DNA from: Oscheius sp. JU75
Lineage: Eukaryota > Nematoda > Chromadorea > Rhabditida > Rhabditidae
Length of the DNA stretch: 64,000 bases
Assembly: GCA_037178855.1 (NCBI GenBank)
Contig: JASJZC010000006.1
Span: 5,766,001 to 5,830,000, forward strand
Reading direction: 5' to 3'
Shown: positions 36,160 through 46,857 of the stretch, piece by piece
Layout: every line of letters begins with the position of its first letter
How positions within the stretch are numbered: the stretch's first letter is position 1
The notes under the pieces: generated by a model
Databases searched by the model: none
The model's input: the letters and a program-made list of their open reading frames with translations, nothing else
What the model was told of the DNA's origin: nothing
Made by a program: the position numbers and the translations under genes

Positions 36160-37028
36160 TACAGAAGGGAAAACTTATTTTTGAAATCCGTTACGGATTT
36201 AAACTCAGAGAATAGAGAGAAAAAGCCAGATGACTGACAGCTTCAGCAACGCCTGTGAGTCAACGTTTCAGTTGGGCAGCAAAAATCAATCGGGCACTAC
36301 GGCTGCAAAGATCGCAGGATCGAAAGATTGAAAATCTGAACAAGTTATTGGCAAGCCGAAGATATGAGATTCACAGACTAAGAAGCTCGAGGGGTTCTTC
36401 AGCCTGAAAACATTAGTTCTCTCATAGACTACGTTTCTTTGTCTGTATTTTCTGGCCATCTTCTTCTATAATACTGTCGCCAATAACAGTCGTTCACGTT
36501 CCATAATTGAGATCGAAATCTTTCTGTGTGTATGTCTGAAGTCTTGATTGGCAGTTATAGACATTTATCTCCAGTTAGAGACACTTAATTCAGCTGAAAA
36601 ATGAGGGAATTTGTCTAGAGCCATCCTATGAATATGTTGCAATAGACTTGTATTTAACCCGTTTATTAGAATTGAAGCATCTACGACCCGTTCTAATTAA
36701 GCAAGATTTAACGATTGAACAATGATACACGTAACAGATATAAGGATTTTTGGAAAAAAGTTCTAGCCCTATTCTCATGAAGTAGTCTGTCGAAGCCGTC
36801 TTTCAGCATGGGTTGGACAGGATAAGTGACTCCCTCGATCAAATTTTTGAATTCAACGGCGGCGAGCAAAAGACCAGCCAATTTAAACCCGGTAATGATG
36901 CAATCGTTTGCCTTGGGAAAGAACTTCTTGAAGCGTTGAGTGGAGAGAAGCCGTCTATGCTCACAGAACTCAGTCCCGCAGTATTGACATCTGAAGATTG
37001 TTCACTATTCAAAAGTATTCACGTTGTC
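36160..37028. other. Intergenic between F-box paralogues, no gene seen
   Basis: About 0.9 kb with no recognised exon. It must hold the promoter of paralogue B and the 3' end of paralogue C. Confidence 0.4.
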
Positions 37029-38353
37029 TTACTCTTTCATGATCACATAAAATTGATCTGTGCTGATTTCTCCAAGAATATGTTGAGGCTCATTATTAAT
37101 GTCATAGAATTCAAAACGACCCATTGTCAGGCGAAGCAGAAAAACATTTCCGATGTCATCGCTACGCATTATGGAGTACAAATGTTGAGCATCTCCGGTA
37201 GAAACCATCGGGAGTTCTTCGAAGGGGAGAGCACTTACCTGAACAGGTATGCTATGTGACTGTGGTTGGAGATTACTGGAAATAAGGGAAAACAATTTGA
37301 GCCTACCATACTGTACTGGTGAGTGTCCGGTGTCCAAATAATACTTGCGTCCAGTCCAGCCAGAATTGTATCGAAGTTACGGGTGTTGAAAGACGTGTCG
37401 AACTCGATATCAATCCAGTCGATTTCTCTCTCCTTTCTCTTCCACTGCTTCAGAAATCTGTTCAGGCCACGGGCAGTAATGTATTCGTTCCTCATGTACA
37501 AGCTTCTGCACTTTAACTTGAGAAACTCCTCGTCCGGACAGTTGGTTGACTGTATTCGAAGAGACTCAATCTAAACTTAAATTTCTAGCGATTTTTGTTT
37601 CAACTGACCTTCTGAAAGTTTGGGGTAGCAAAAAATTTCTCGGGAACGTAAGGCGCAAAATGAATATAGGCCAACCCGGAGCATGACTAGAAGACGATCT
37701 AATTAGAAAAAAAATTTGAATTTCTCACTTCAAGGAAATGGTCGAAATCATCAGGAGAAAATAGAATATGCTCCGTTATGTACATTGAGTGTAGTTTTGT
37801 TCTGTTTTTCTTGAAAAGTTTTGCTACAGCTCTCAGCCTGTTTCCAGTAACCCGGTACTGAAATCATTCATCTATGTACGATCCGGACAAACACGTACCG
37901 GAAAGTGAAGATTATACACCGTCAGCTTGGCAGCGCTGGCAGTAGCATTATGAAACCGTGTTTTTGGTGGCTTGCCGCCCTGCCAATACCAGTCAATATC
38001 CATTGTAATTGAGCTCTGAAAACGATGCTGCAAAACATAAACATGACAAGTACTTTGTTGATGCTCATATCAGGAATGTCGAACGGTACATGGAAATCAT
38101 GGCTGTTACAAACATCATGAGTTAGACGAGAGATCTCTTCAAATCTTCTATATTCGTTGTAGTCCATTTTATCAATTATCCTCTTGATTACACTCGTAGA
38201 CAGAAGTGCCATTTCGAAGAGTTCATCTTCCTGAATATCAGACAGTTCACAAAAAAAACCCAAAATCACCTGTTCTTTGTTGCTGTCTTCAATATCTGGA
38301 ACTTGGCACTCTTGAGAAGGATCTTCTTCTTCATAGGCGATGATGTTACCCAT
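37029..38353 (-). CDS. F-box / FTH-type protein, paralogue C
   Basis: Third paralogue of the trio. The start at 38,353 (MGNIIAYEEEDP) lies just after a TTTTTAG acceptor, a likely trans-splice site, so the upstream hydrophobic open frame (to 38,410) is not used. An acidic lead is followed by the F-box region (LLSTSVIKRIIDKMDYNEY then EISRLTHDVCNSHDF), then VTGNRLRAVAKLFKKN, the line YIHFAPYVPEKFF, RIQSTNCPDEEFLKL, YITARGLNRFLKQW, FDTILAGLDASIIWTPDT, and a last exon ending STDQFYVIMKE. The exons are joined by 40-60 bp introns. Of the three this model is the most continuous. Confidence 0.75.
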
Positions 38354-39383
38354 AACTAAAAACACTGTAAAGGCTCGTGTGCCTGCAAGAAGAAAAGAAG
38401 TAGCAAGCAAATGTGAACAGTTTTAAATGGCAAAGTAGGAGGCGGCTCTTTAAACGCACTATTAGTCACAGGCTGGCGTCATGTTTCGAAAGAGAGGGGG
38501 GAAGAGAGCGGTCGCCCTGGCAAACAATACAAACTGAAGAGTGACCTGTTCGCTAGGTGAACCGTACATATGAATAGTTACAGCAGCCTAAAAGGCTTTT
38601 GGACAAAGTCTCTCTTTTTTTTGTTGGAACGGTCGGTCTAAAATATTTGAAAATGAGAATATTGTTTTGAATAAAAAAATATGAATAAAAAAATGAGCAG
38701 CTGGTACTTTTATAGCGAAACTCGAGTGAGAAACTTTTAACAATGTTGTGGAGAAGTTAGGAAATAAACGTTATTACGTCATGAAAAACGAATGTCACAC
38801 ATGGTAATATTTCATAATCAAAAGGGGGGGGAAGGGGGAAGAAGAGAGAGAGAGAAATTCTAATTAATAAAAGCTCTTAAAATCTTTCTATGTGTATGTA
38901 AATTACTTTGATTCGGTGTATACGCTTTTTCTGAGAAAAACAAAGATGAAGCCAATAAATTTTTCGGTACCTCTCTTTTTTCCACAGTCGTTTCAAACAG
39001 TTTTCAAAGCCAAAAGTGGTAAAAAAAAGAGTTCAGGCTCTCGTTGTCTGATGTGGGTGTGGATTGGGGCGCAAAATTGTGTTCTGTTGGCAAGAGCGGC
39101 GGAGGACACGTCATCGTCCGGGGCAACGACTGATATGCGGCCGGGAAAAAAGGAACGCTTCGAAGAAGTTTTACGATATTTGAGATCCGCTTCTTGCTTT
39201 CGGAAATAATGTGTCTGTAGTGTAATTTATCATAAGCTTGCGTCTATTGGCTGCCAATTCTGCAAAAAAAAAATCATGCGGGTAGCAGCTTATACCAGAT
39301 TTGCGGTTAGAGGATAGTTTATTTTTTGAGCAAAGAAAAACGTAAGTATTAGCTCAGTCTTCGTTATCGCCACCCGTCAACCA
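38354..39383. other. No recognised gene; G-tract near 38,826
   Basis: An open frame at 38892-39209 (+) has no motif. A purine tract with GGGGGGG lies at 38,824-38,840 followed by an AG repeat. Nothing else is supported. Confidence 0.4.
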
Positions 39384-40281
39384 TTATCGCAGCTCCGTGA
39401 CACATCTTGGCATCTCCTGATCATATTTTCCTGTCTCCAGATTGCAAGTTCTGACAGCTTGTCCCTCTAGTCTGTATCCATCGATGCAACGATATGTCAC
39501 TTGTGAGTTCTCCATGTACTCCGTTATTTTTCCAGCCGAAGGACTTCCAGGATAGGGACATTCTTTACCGATTCTGCCTAAAATTCGCTCAATGTTAAGA
39601 CAAATAAACATTTGAAGCAAACCTGTCTTTGAAGAGATGACATTGATTTGCTTAATGTTGACTGGTAGCCGACTTATTATTTTGACTTTCTTTGCAGCGG
39701 TGACACGACAGTACGAGAAGTAGGCATTGGAATCCTGTTTCCTAAAGGAGCATTGCGTCGGGGCTCCATTTGAATCAACAATTTCCAAGCTGATTATTGT
39801 ACTGGCTTCTTCAGCAGTTATTCTCACTCCATCAGTTTCAGCAACCTCATTTAGTTCAAGGTTCCATTCCATGGAAGCTCCACAAGTCTTCTTCTTCAGA
39901 TTGCAGAAACCCGTATCCTGAAACAGACTTGTGCAAATTCACTATGCAAAACTAACAGTAGACACCCTGAGATTTTCCGTTAAGTCAAGCCCACAAATTA
40001 AAGGCTCAGCAGTCCATGTGCCGTTTTGTTGGCATTTTCTGCTGTATTTCTTTTCTGCTGAGTTGAGGCCAATTGTACCATGCCGGCATCTAGAAGTTCC
40101 TGCGTTTACGATCAGTTAATATGACTCACTGAAAATTAACGACGCTCCCCTTAGCGTAGAAGTCTTCCACTGGATCTGGAGTATACCGGAATTGCGTTTT
40201 TGTCCAGTCACGTATTTCAGGAGCTGGACACTGTATGACAGTGGCTTCAGCGACCAAAACGGATAGAAGAATAGTAAACAT
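39384..40281 (-). CDS. Secreted protein with two sushi (CCP) domains
   Basis: Start at 40,281 with signal peptide MFTILLSVLVAEATV. The first sushi domain starts at CPAPEIRDW and contains CRHGTIGLNSAEKKY, CQQNGTWTAEPLIC. A middle segment follows, with CNLKKKTCGAS and a beta-rich stretch (EASTIISLEIVDSNG) that may be a galactose-binding-like module. The second sushi domain is clear: CPYPGSPSAGKI, QVTYRCIDGYRLEGQAVRTC and MPRC. It has the four cysteines and the Trp/Gly spacing of CCP modules only in part, because the second module lacks the usual Trp. Sushi modules mediate extracellular protein or glycan contacts. It is the first of three related genes on the same strand. Confidence 0.82.
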
Positions 40282-40730
40282 AATTCAGATTGTGGTGAAG
40301 TGAATGAGAATGAGCCATATATAGGTGTTAATCTGTGTGACCACAGCCGGCTATTTGTTCTATTTCACAATGAGAGACTGTTTGGGGAGAGCCTCCTACT
40401 AACAATGAGTCAGCTTATTATGACTGGAAGCCAAGTGACTAGCGTTGTCTGGGATAGGTTCCAAATAGTTCTCTCCTCAAATAACGCTACGGTATGTCTG
40501 CTTTTCCGTAACCTCAAACCAGCTTTGTCTTGTCTAGAGATTGTGTTCTTTCAAAGCTTAGCGGCGTCCGAGCAGCTAGATTCTGTCACATTAAAGACAA
40601 TTTGGCGAGCGGCTATAGAACTCAAAGCAAAAGGGCGCGAAAGACGTTGTCAAAAAGTGTGTGTGTCTGTGTTTGAACGGAACTCCCACTTGAGCTCCAA
40701 TTGGGCTATGCAAAGATTCTAATATTATAT
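40282..40730. other. Intergenic between sushi genes
   Basis: A 140-codon open frame at 40300-40722 (+) runs opposite to both neighbours and has no motif. I treat this as intergenic sequence that must contain the promoter of the two-sushi gene. Confidence 0.4.
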
Positions 40731-42862
40731 TCAGTTATTGGTACAATCATCTGCCTTGACACACTTCCCAGATAAATGATCTCGTAGCAGATTCTTCTTG
40801 CAAATACACCTTCGCGCATTGTCTCGTCTGACTGATTCTTTATTCCATGGAATCTGAATAGTATAGTTGTAGAATAACTTTTTTTTGGCAAGCATACCTT
40901 TGTCGTAATACAGCTCGGTTCCAAAACGGACCAGGGAGAGAAAATTTGGTCATCTGTACAGTTGCCTCTCAACACTAAAATCCATGATTTTTCAACAAGG
41001 AACCGACTTACTGTCAGACGGACAATCGAATAAGTCCACACACATTCCATTAGGATGACGGAGTTTGTCCGCTGGACAGTGACAGCTGTCAACAGCTGTC
41101 TTACCCTAAAACTTTAGATGATGTTTCTTGTATACCATTACCACATTGCCAGCGCAGTGGACTTCTTCTCCCGGACCTGGAATGCTGTCACAACTGCACT
41201 TGTTCACCGCAATCTCCTCAGCAGTCAGACATTCCGGCATCCGTGCAGCCCATTTCCCGTCTATGTCACAATCTCTATACGGATCACCCTTCATGAAAAA
41301 TCCGTCGTCACACTTGTAAGTAACTTGTTGACAGTCCTCACAGTAACCGATGAGTCTACCTCGTTCAGGTGAACCGGCCATCGAAGGCAGACATGTTTTT
41401 GGAGCGTCTGTAAGGATATCAATCTCTATTATATAGTTCCTCAAAAGCGATCTCTTTGTTTCAAAGTATTTCACTTCAATTTTCAAAATATAAACATACC
41501 AAGTCTACAAACAAAGTGGTACATGATGGAACATCTTGGAACCGAACGCCAAAGCACCGTCCTCATGTCCATCACAGCGGCATGTCCACGCATAGGAGTA
41601 GCTTCGTCGACATCTTCCCATTTGGCGCTTTCTTTGTCTAGTTCGGTCTCATTCAGCCACATCCATTTTTTTTCTATCCAACCGGTTTTTTTCACTTTTA
41701 AGCCTAAATATTGAAACTTTGAAGGCTCAGAGACCAAGGCTGTACCTAACCAAATCTGTTGATGACTGTTGTGTATTCGGAGAAGTTCCAACTCTTCTTC
41801 TATCCAACTGTCCAGTAGTCTCCCTCCCACACTCTGACAATCTTCTCTGGCTGTATCAAAGCATGCTTGATTTTTTGAAAACAAGAATGTTTCTCCAAGT
41901 AACGTTCCGATGTCTGTTGTTCGCTGTCCAAATTGTTCGAAAGGTCCTAAATTAGTTTGTTAATTTTGATAAGGAGGGAGATAAACACTTACGAGTATCA
42001 GTTGTGAATGCACTCAAATGTAATATTGCCTTCTTTGTATTGAGTTGAATATGAGTTGTTTTGTCCAATTCACACTTTACGCTTGACATGTTTCCAAACA
42101 GTAAACACTGTTTAGAAGTTTGCATTTCATTCTGCCTCGAAACCAAGAAAATCTGGATATCCTGACTGTCATTCGAAGCAGCTAATGTGAAAGTGAGTCT
42201 AGTGATTCGGTAGCTGCCAGCAAGGTATATCTCACTTAAATTATTGTCAGTCGAGTCATGAAACTTACTATTTTCCGTCCGCAGGTACGAACACATCTGT
42301 TTTGTTTACGAAACTATTGCTGAGCAACTGAAACTCGATAAATTTCAAGCTTTTAGAAACTATTTATCAAAAACGAACTCACATCTTTAACAGGTTTCCC
42401 AAAAACAACGTCAATCGAGCAATTCGTGGGCCCAATGCTCCAAGAGCCGTTGGAGGAACATGTTTTGATATCAACAGACGAGCCATCGTAGCATCTGGAA
42501 AATAAGAACTACAAAAGTTGTATCAACCCGATGTTCATCAGTAATTTTAAGTCAAACGGAGTTTTTAAGTAACTTAATCAAGGGCACATTAATTTGACCA
42601 GTAGATAGACATGATAAGAAGATTGACTGAGACTGGATAATGAGTAACACAGGCTATTATACCGTAGACATACGTTTCAACCGGGTGGTTTTGTATGGTT
42701 TACAAACCTTCCTTCAAAAAGTGTTCCTGGCAAGAAACTGCTTCCATGCTTCTGGTCTTCTTGAAGGCCGGGAAAATCCGTCGCTGAGTAGAAATTGTAA
42801 CCAGGACGTGAACAGTTTGTTGCAAAAGTGGAAGAATAAACAAGAGTCAACAGGAAGATCAT
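40731..42862 (-). CDS. Secreted sushi / C-type lectin / TIL protein
   Basis: Multi-domain secreted protein. Start at 42,862 with signal peptide MIFLLTLVYSSTFA, chosen over an upstream Met because it gives a clean signal sequence. Order: sushi domain split over two exons (CSRPGYNFY, then CYDGSSVDIKTC and GSWSIGPTNC); a beta-rich module (YRITRLTFTLAASNDSQD); a C-type lectin domain (QACFDTAREDCQSVGGRLLD, WMWLNETE, then MYHFVCRLG); a second sushi (CEDCQQVTYKCDDGFFMKGD, GKWAARMPEC); and a Cys-rich tail with TIL-like half domains (CSCDSIPGPGEEVHC, CHCPADKLRHPNGMC, CICKKNLLRDHL) ending CVKADDCTNN. The lectin part lacks an obvious EPN or QPD calcium/sugar motif, so sugar binding is doubtful. The architecture suggests an immune or cuticle-surface role (inference). 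Confidence 0.84.
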
Positions 42863-42972
42863 GACCAATGGTGGACGGTGGACTCTTCCTCTGCTTTGTT
42901 GATAAGCGACACACATGATGGACAAACAGTCTCTCTTGAGCTGGATATTCAAGTTTTTTTTAGAAAGGAAAG

Positions 42973-42978
42973 TTTATT
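42973..42978 (-). terminator. Polyadenylation signal of the 43-kb small peptide gene
   Basis: AATAAA on the minus strand four bases after the stop codon of the small Cys-rich peptide gene. Confidence 0.5.
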
Positions 42979-42981
42979 GAA

Positions 42982-43286
42982 TCATCGCATATCTTTAGAA
43001 TAACAGTTATTTTTGTAGCAATAGTGGGCAGTTGGACATGGAGGGTAGGCATCGAAGCACTGTCTTATTGCCTGTGAAATAAATCTAATTAAACCGAAAC
43101 AATTTTGTCACGATTGATGTTGTTCCTGAAACTCACAGTGGAACTTTGTGGTATAACAAAACAGCTTCGATTATGACACCAGAAGCCATCTGGACATGTC
43201 CCTTTCCAACACGGACTGCCAGCAACATCGAAACTCGTGGAAAATACGATAGTTAACGTGAAGAACAGGATGATCAACACGTGCAT
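42982..43286 (-). CDS. Small secreted Cys-rich peptide, two exons
   Basis: Start at 43,286 gives a strong signal peptide (MHVLIILFFTLTIVFST). The mature part has two similar halves, CWKGTCPDGFWCHNRSC from exon 1 and CFDAYPPCPTAHYCYKNNC from exon 2. Each half has four cysteines in the pattern C-x(4-6)-C-x(5)-C-x(4)-C. The exons are separated by an intron with GTGAGT and TTTCACAG ends, phase 0. Total about 77 aa. An upstream in-frame Met (43,319) would give a poorer signal. No family is recognised. The internal duplication suggests two small disulfide folds. It sits between two sushi/lectin genes on the same strand and could be co-regulated with them. Confidence 0.75.
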
Positions 43287-43646
43287 GACTGAGGGGAGGA
43301 TGAACTTTGTGACGCGCAAACATTTACGGAGCCCGAGAGAACCGATCCAATCCTTGAAAGCACACAGCTGTCAGTCATTGACTCTGTTTCTTTGTTTGTT
43401 TGCGGAGTTTTCCGTGGCTACAGAAGGAAGCCAAAATTAACTGTCAATTAATTATTGTCATAAGATTGCAATTTAACTGTATACTGTAAACTTTAGACTT
43501 TGATATTTTGACACCTGTCAAATTGGCGGAAATCTCGCAAACTGGATAATTTTCAGTCCTTACTGCAGTTCCACTATTTTCCTGTTGTAAAAATGCTTCA
43601 TTTACAGACACTTATTGCGGAATCATGGGCTTCCCAAAGTATTAAT

Positions 43647-45218
43647 TTAATACGGACTACACGTAGGAATTTGGCCTGACCATTTGCCTCTGTTACAAGC
43701 TCGCTCAGCAATGCCATCCATCCTATAACCGGGATCACACTGATAGATGACCTTATCTTCTGTGACCCAATAAACTCGTCCTCCTTGGGGTGAGCCAATT
43801 AGTTCCCCTGAGCATTTGAGGTCGAGTCCTGTAAAACTTTTTTAGGAATAAATTGACCACCTACCTAGTCGACAAATCGCCGGTATCTTTTGATTAACGT
43901 CAACAGGCACCCATTGCCAATCATGAAACTTGGACAGAAACACAGCTTTTGGTATTATTGGAGAGACTAATTCAAAAGCCCAATCAGACATTTCAAAGAG
44001 TACGACAGAGCCATTTCCCCAGAACCATCTAGTTTCATAAGAGGAGATATCTGCATGTTGTTGTCATAGTAATAAAAAAGAGAACACACCTATCCAAAAG
44101 CTTGTCGCAGTTTCCGGCAATTTCGAAAGACCTGCCTTGATGGCGTTCAATTCATCCCAATCCTTGTAGTCCAAAAGACGACCACCGATTCCACTGCAAA
44201 CTTGACGGGCCTCGTAGAATGTCGTAGCCTGAGTGGTAAAGAGATATTTTCCAAGATGTACTCTTCCTAGATCAGTTATGTGCTTTCCAAACTGATGTGG
44301 GATGGCTGAAAAGAGAGAATAATAGATGCAAAACAAACTACTAATTAGGGATTTTTTCCAGTAAAATAATTTTAAACTTACGAATAGAGGGCGACGATAC
44401 TTTCATGACAGTTAACTGAAAAGTTCTGTCAGTTCCTTCTATTATCAAATGAGTAGCTTCTTCAAGTTTGCACCGGACCTTTTTCTCGATGCTTGACACT
44501 AATGATGCAGCTTCACAAATCGTTTGCCTTCCCGTGACTTGGTCCTTTAGAGTAATAGTGAGTCTCGACACCGCTGTGATCGAAGTAAGATAAACGAAAG
44601 CAATATCAAAACTTCCTCCAAATGCTGCAACACTGGAAATAAGTGATAAGTACAAAATAACTGGAAAAAACTACTATTTATACACAGACCGTGGTTTCTC
44701 ATTTGGTTGGTTTGTAAAAGATCGGATTGTTCGAGTGCCTTGAAGAGAAAACTGTAAACGTAGAATGGGTAAAGTTAAGCGAAATGCATACTTCAGTAAT
44801 TGGCAGCCCATCCAAAATGTCGGTTCCACAGTCGAGATTGTTCAGAGGGCTGTAGTTCCAAGTTCCATCCAGTGCACATTTCACTGTTACGTTTTTGCCG
44901 AGGGCGTCGGAGTAGTTTCTAGAGGACGCACACCTGAAATACAAGCTGTCAACGAGAATTCTAAACGATATAACATACGGGTAAAAAGAATTATGTAATG
45001 AATTATCTTAAAATTTTACAAAAAGAGAAAAAAAAGAAATAAAAAAGATTAAGAACGAACCAATAGGTAACCTCTTTGCCTGGTGGAAAAACGTGGTAGA
45101 GGATACCATCAATCGATGTGAGCACAGTATCGTAAGTAATATGCGCAAACTCTGGTACCGCAGGTTGAGGACAGTTTGTGCTGGCAGTGTACGGCAGAAA
45201 TAGGAGAAAGGGTAGCAT
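43647..45218 (-). CDS. Secreted sushi / C-type lectin / sushi protein
   Basis: Paralogue of the 40.7-42.9 kb gene without the TIL tail. Start at 45,218 (signal MLPFLLFLPYTAST). Order: split sushi (CPQPAVPEFAHITYD, then CASSRNYSDALGKNVTVKC and GTWNYSPLNNLDC); beta-rich module (VSRLTITLKDQVTG, RCKLEEATHLII) that aligns with the same module in the paralogue; C-type lectin domain (TFYEARQVCSGIGGRLLD, SFWIG, RWFWGNGS, DWQWVPVD, PAICRLG); and a C-terminal sushi (CSGELIGSPQGGRVYW, VIYQCDPGYRMDG, GKWSGQIPTC). It ends SPY with the stop at 43,647. No EPN/QPD motif is seen in the lectin fold. It is likely extracellular; the ligand is unknown. Confidence 0.84.
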
Positions 45219-45651
45219 TTGAAATAGCCCAACGGTAAGTAGGCTTTTATAGGGTCGCAAAAATAGCTGGGCCAGGACAAAGATGTGCAAGCTGAACAAG
45301 CAATCGCTTCCAGCTAAACAAGAATGACCAGTGGCGATGAGAATGACCAGTTGAAGGTGTTCAAAGGCTAGCGTTGAAATCCAAAATAAAACCCACCATG
45401 CTCTGTTAAAATTTGCCTAGCACCTGAGGTTTTACGTGTTACACATTGAAACAGATTGCGTGTTTAACATAACGTCAATTTTTTCATGCTTGGGCTGGTC
45501 AAAAGAGCCACAATAGTCTTATTGTTTGGAATCTTATTGTTGTTTCGTTCTCAATTTTCAATTCTTTTGTCTTCCTGCCTCTTACGTATTTTCTTTTTGT
45601 TACAAGATTGGTTAAAACCAAGCATACGATCGTCATTTGAAGCACAACATT
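45219..45651. other. Divergent intergenic region
   Basis: Shared upstream region of the minus-strand sushi/lectin gene and the plus-strand small peptide gene. No further gene is seen; a 74-codon open frame at 45486 (+) lacks support. Confidence 0.4.
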
Positions 45652-45889
45652 ATGAGAGCAATTTATCTTTTGGCTCTACTCATTTTAATACCATTCGACG
45701 TTATGGTTAGTTATACAAACTTGAATTTTAGAGAAAACGCAGGTTGTTGCTGTCTCTGATGATAGTTCCGGTAGTCTGTGCACATTCATAACCTGCCCCG
45801 CATATCAGACGTGCCTGGTAACCACAGGATGTGGAAAGTTCTGCATAAAGCCCGACTGCAAATGTGAATCGAGTAAATGTCCTTTTTAA
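45652..45889 (+). CDS. Small secreted Cys-rich peptide, 66 aa, two exons
   Basis: Exon 1 (45652-45705) encodes a signal peptide (MRAIYLLALLILIPFDV) and ends at a GTTAGT donor. Exon 2 (45743-45889) follows an ACGCAG acceptor in phase 0. The mature peptide is about 45 aa with eight cysteines: CTFITCPAYQTCLVTTGC, then CIKPDC, CES and CPF. The stop is TAA, with AATAAA 50 bases later. No family is recognised. It is too short to stand out as an open frame, but the signal peptide, exact splice phase, cysteine density and polyadenylation signal together make it convincing. It may be an antimicrobial-like or structural secreted peptide (inference only). Confidence 0.72.
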
Positions 45890-45938
45890 ATTGAGCGAAC
45901 GGAACTGACCTACACTTTAAAGAAAGCTTTTTACTACC

Positions 45939-45944
45939 AATAAA
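45939..45944 (+). terminator. Polyadenylation signal of the 45.7-kb small peptide gene
   Basis: AATAAA 50 bases after the TAA stop of the small Cys-rich peptide gene. Confidence 0.55.
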
Positions 45945-46857
45945 TACAACTGTTACTTGTCGTCATTAGGCGTATAATTGAACAGCGTGGTCAATGGAAG
46001 AAGTTGGCGTCAGGATGAATGAGTTCTTTCTCTCGGTGTAGACGGAATCAGAAAGAATTTGCGCAACTATTGGATGAAAACAGGTACCACATCTGGTTCT
46101 AGCTTCCCGATGAATCAGGAAATGACGTTTCTCAGTTTATGATGTGCGCCGGTTCGTTTTGCTACGAGTGAGAGCAAATACCCGCGGGCTACTTTAGAAG
46201 CGCCCTCGCCGTTCTGTCAGTCCACGCACCAATGTCCGATATGGAAAAAACAGCCTTCACAGTACCAGAACATTCAGGTCCGGAAGCTGCGATGCGCAGT
46301 GGTTCCCAATTCTATTTGCCAGCTCTGTATAGTAATGCTGTCGCCCTAGGAGCTCAATGCCAGTTACAACCTCATTTATTTGAACCTTGCCCAGTTTCTG
46401 TTCCTTTCTGTCAGCCTTGCTGGTCCTTCTCTTCCACTCCACCCTGACCGCATGATTCTCTCCAGTCGAGCTACCATGACAAGAGCAACGTTCTCCCAAA
46501 GAAAATGTCTCCCCAACTGATATGTCTTGCCAACAATTGGTGTGCGCACAAAGTAATTGGCAGTAAAAGCTTCAGATATACATACACAGAGACTGTTGGG
46601 CATTTACAACTAGACCAGCTGCCTAAAGACGGCTTTGCCCCATCTACTCTTGTTTTACTGTGTAACTCTTTCCACAAACTTATTGTTGGCAATAATATAT
46701 CGCTTCTGATTTGTGGCCAGGGACAAACAAACAGACAGACAGAGTCCGCTACAGAAACCATCGCGCTTTAGATAGTAGGGATTTTGATTGTTTTTTGGCT
46801 CACGAAGATTGAACACCTCGCTCGTTATAAATGCTTTCTATTTAATTCTTTATTGTA
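45945..46857. other. Intergenic, contains a dispersed repeat copy
   Basis: No gene is recognised. The 46,470-46,620 part belongs to the dispersed repeat family also seen at 30.6 kb. The right border is the TA target site of the mariner element. Confidence 0.45.
46470..46620 (+). repeat. Dispersed repeat, family shared with 30.6 kb
   Basis: Partner of 30,598-30,770 in the same orientation. It shares CAAGAGCAACGTT, GTCTTGCCAA, CACAAAGTAATTGGCA and the ACATACACAGA(G) stretch. Divergence is high, so this is an old family. Confidence 0.5.

Noticed and set aside
40300-40722. 140-codon plus-strand frame between sushi genes
   Set aside because: No signal, motif or splice context; opposite to surrounding genes.
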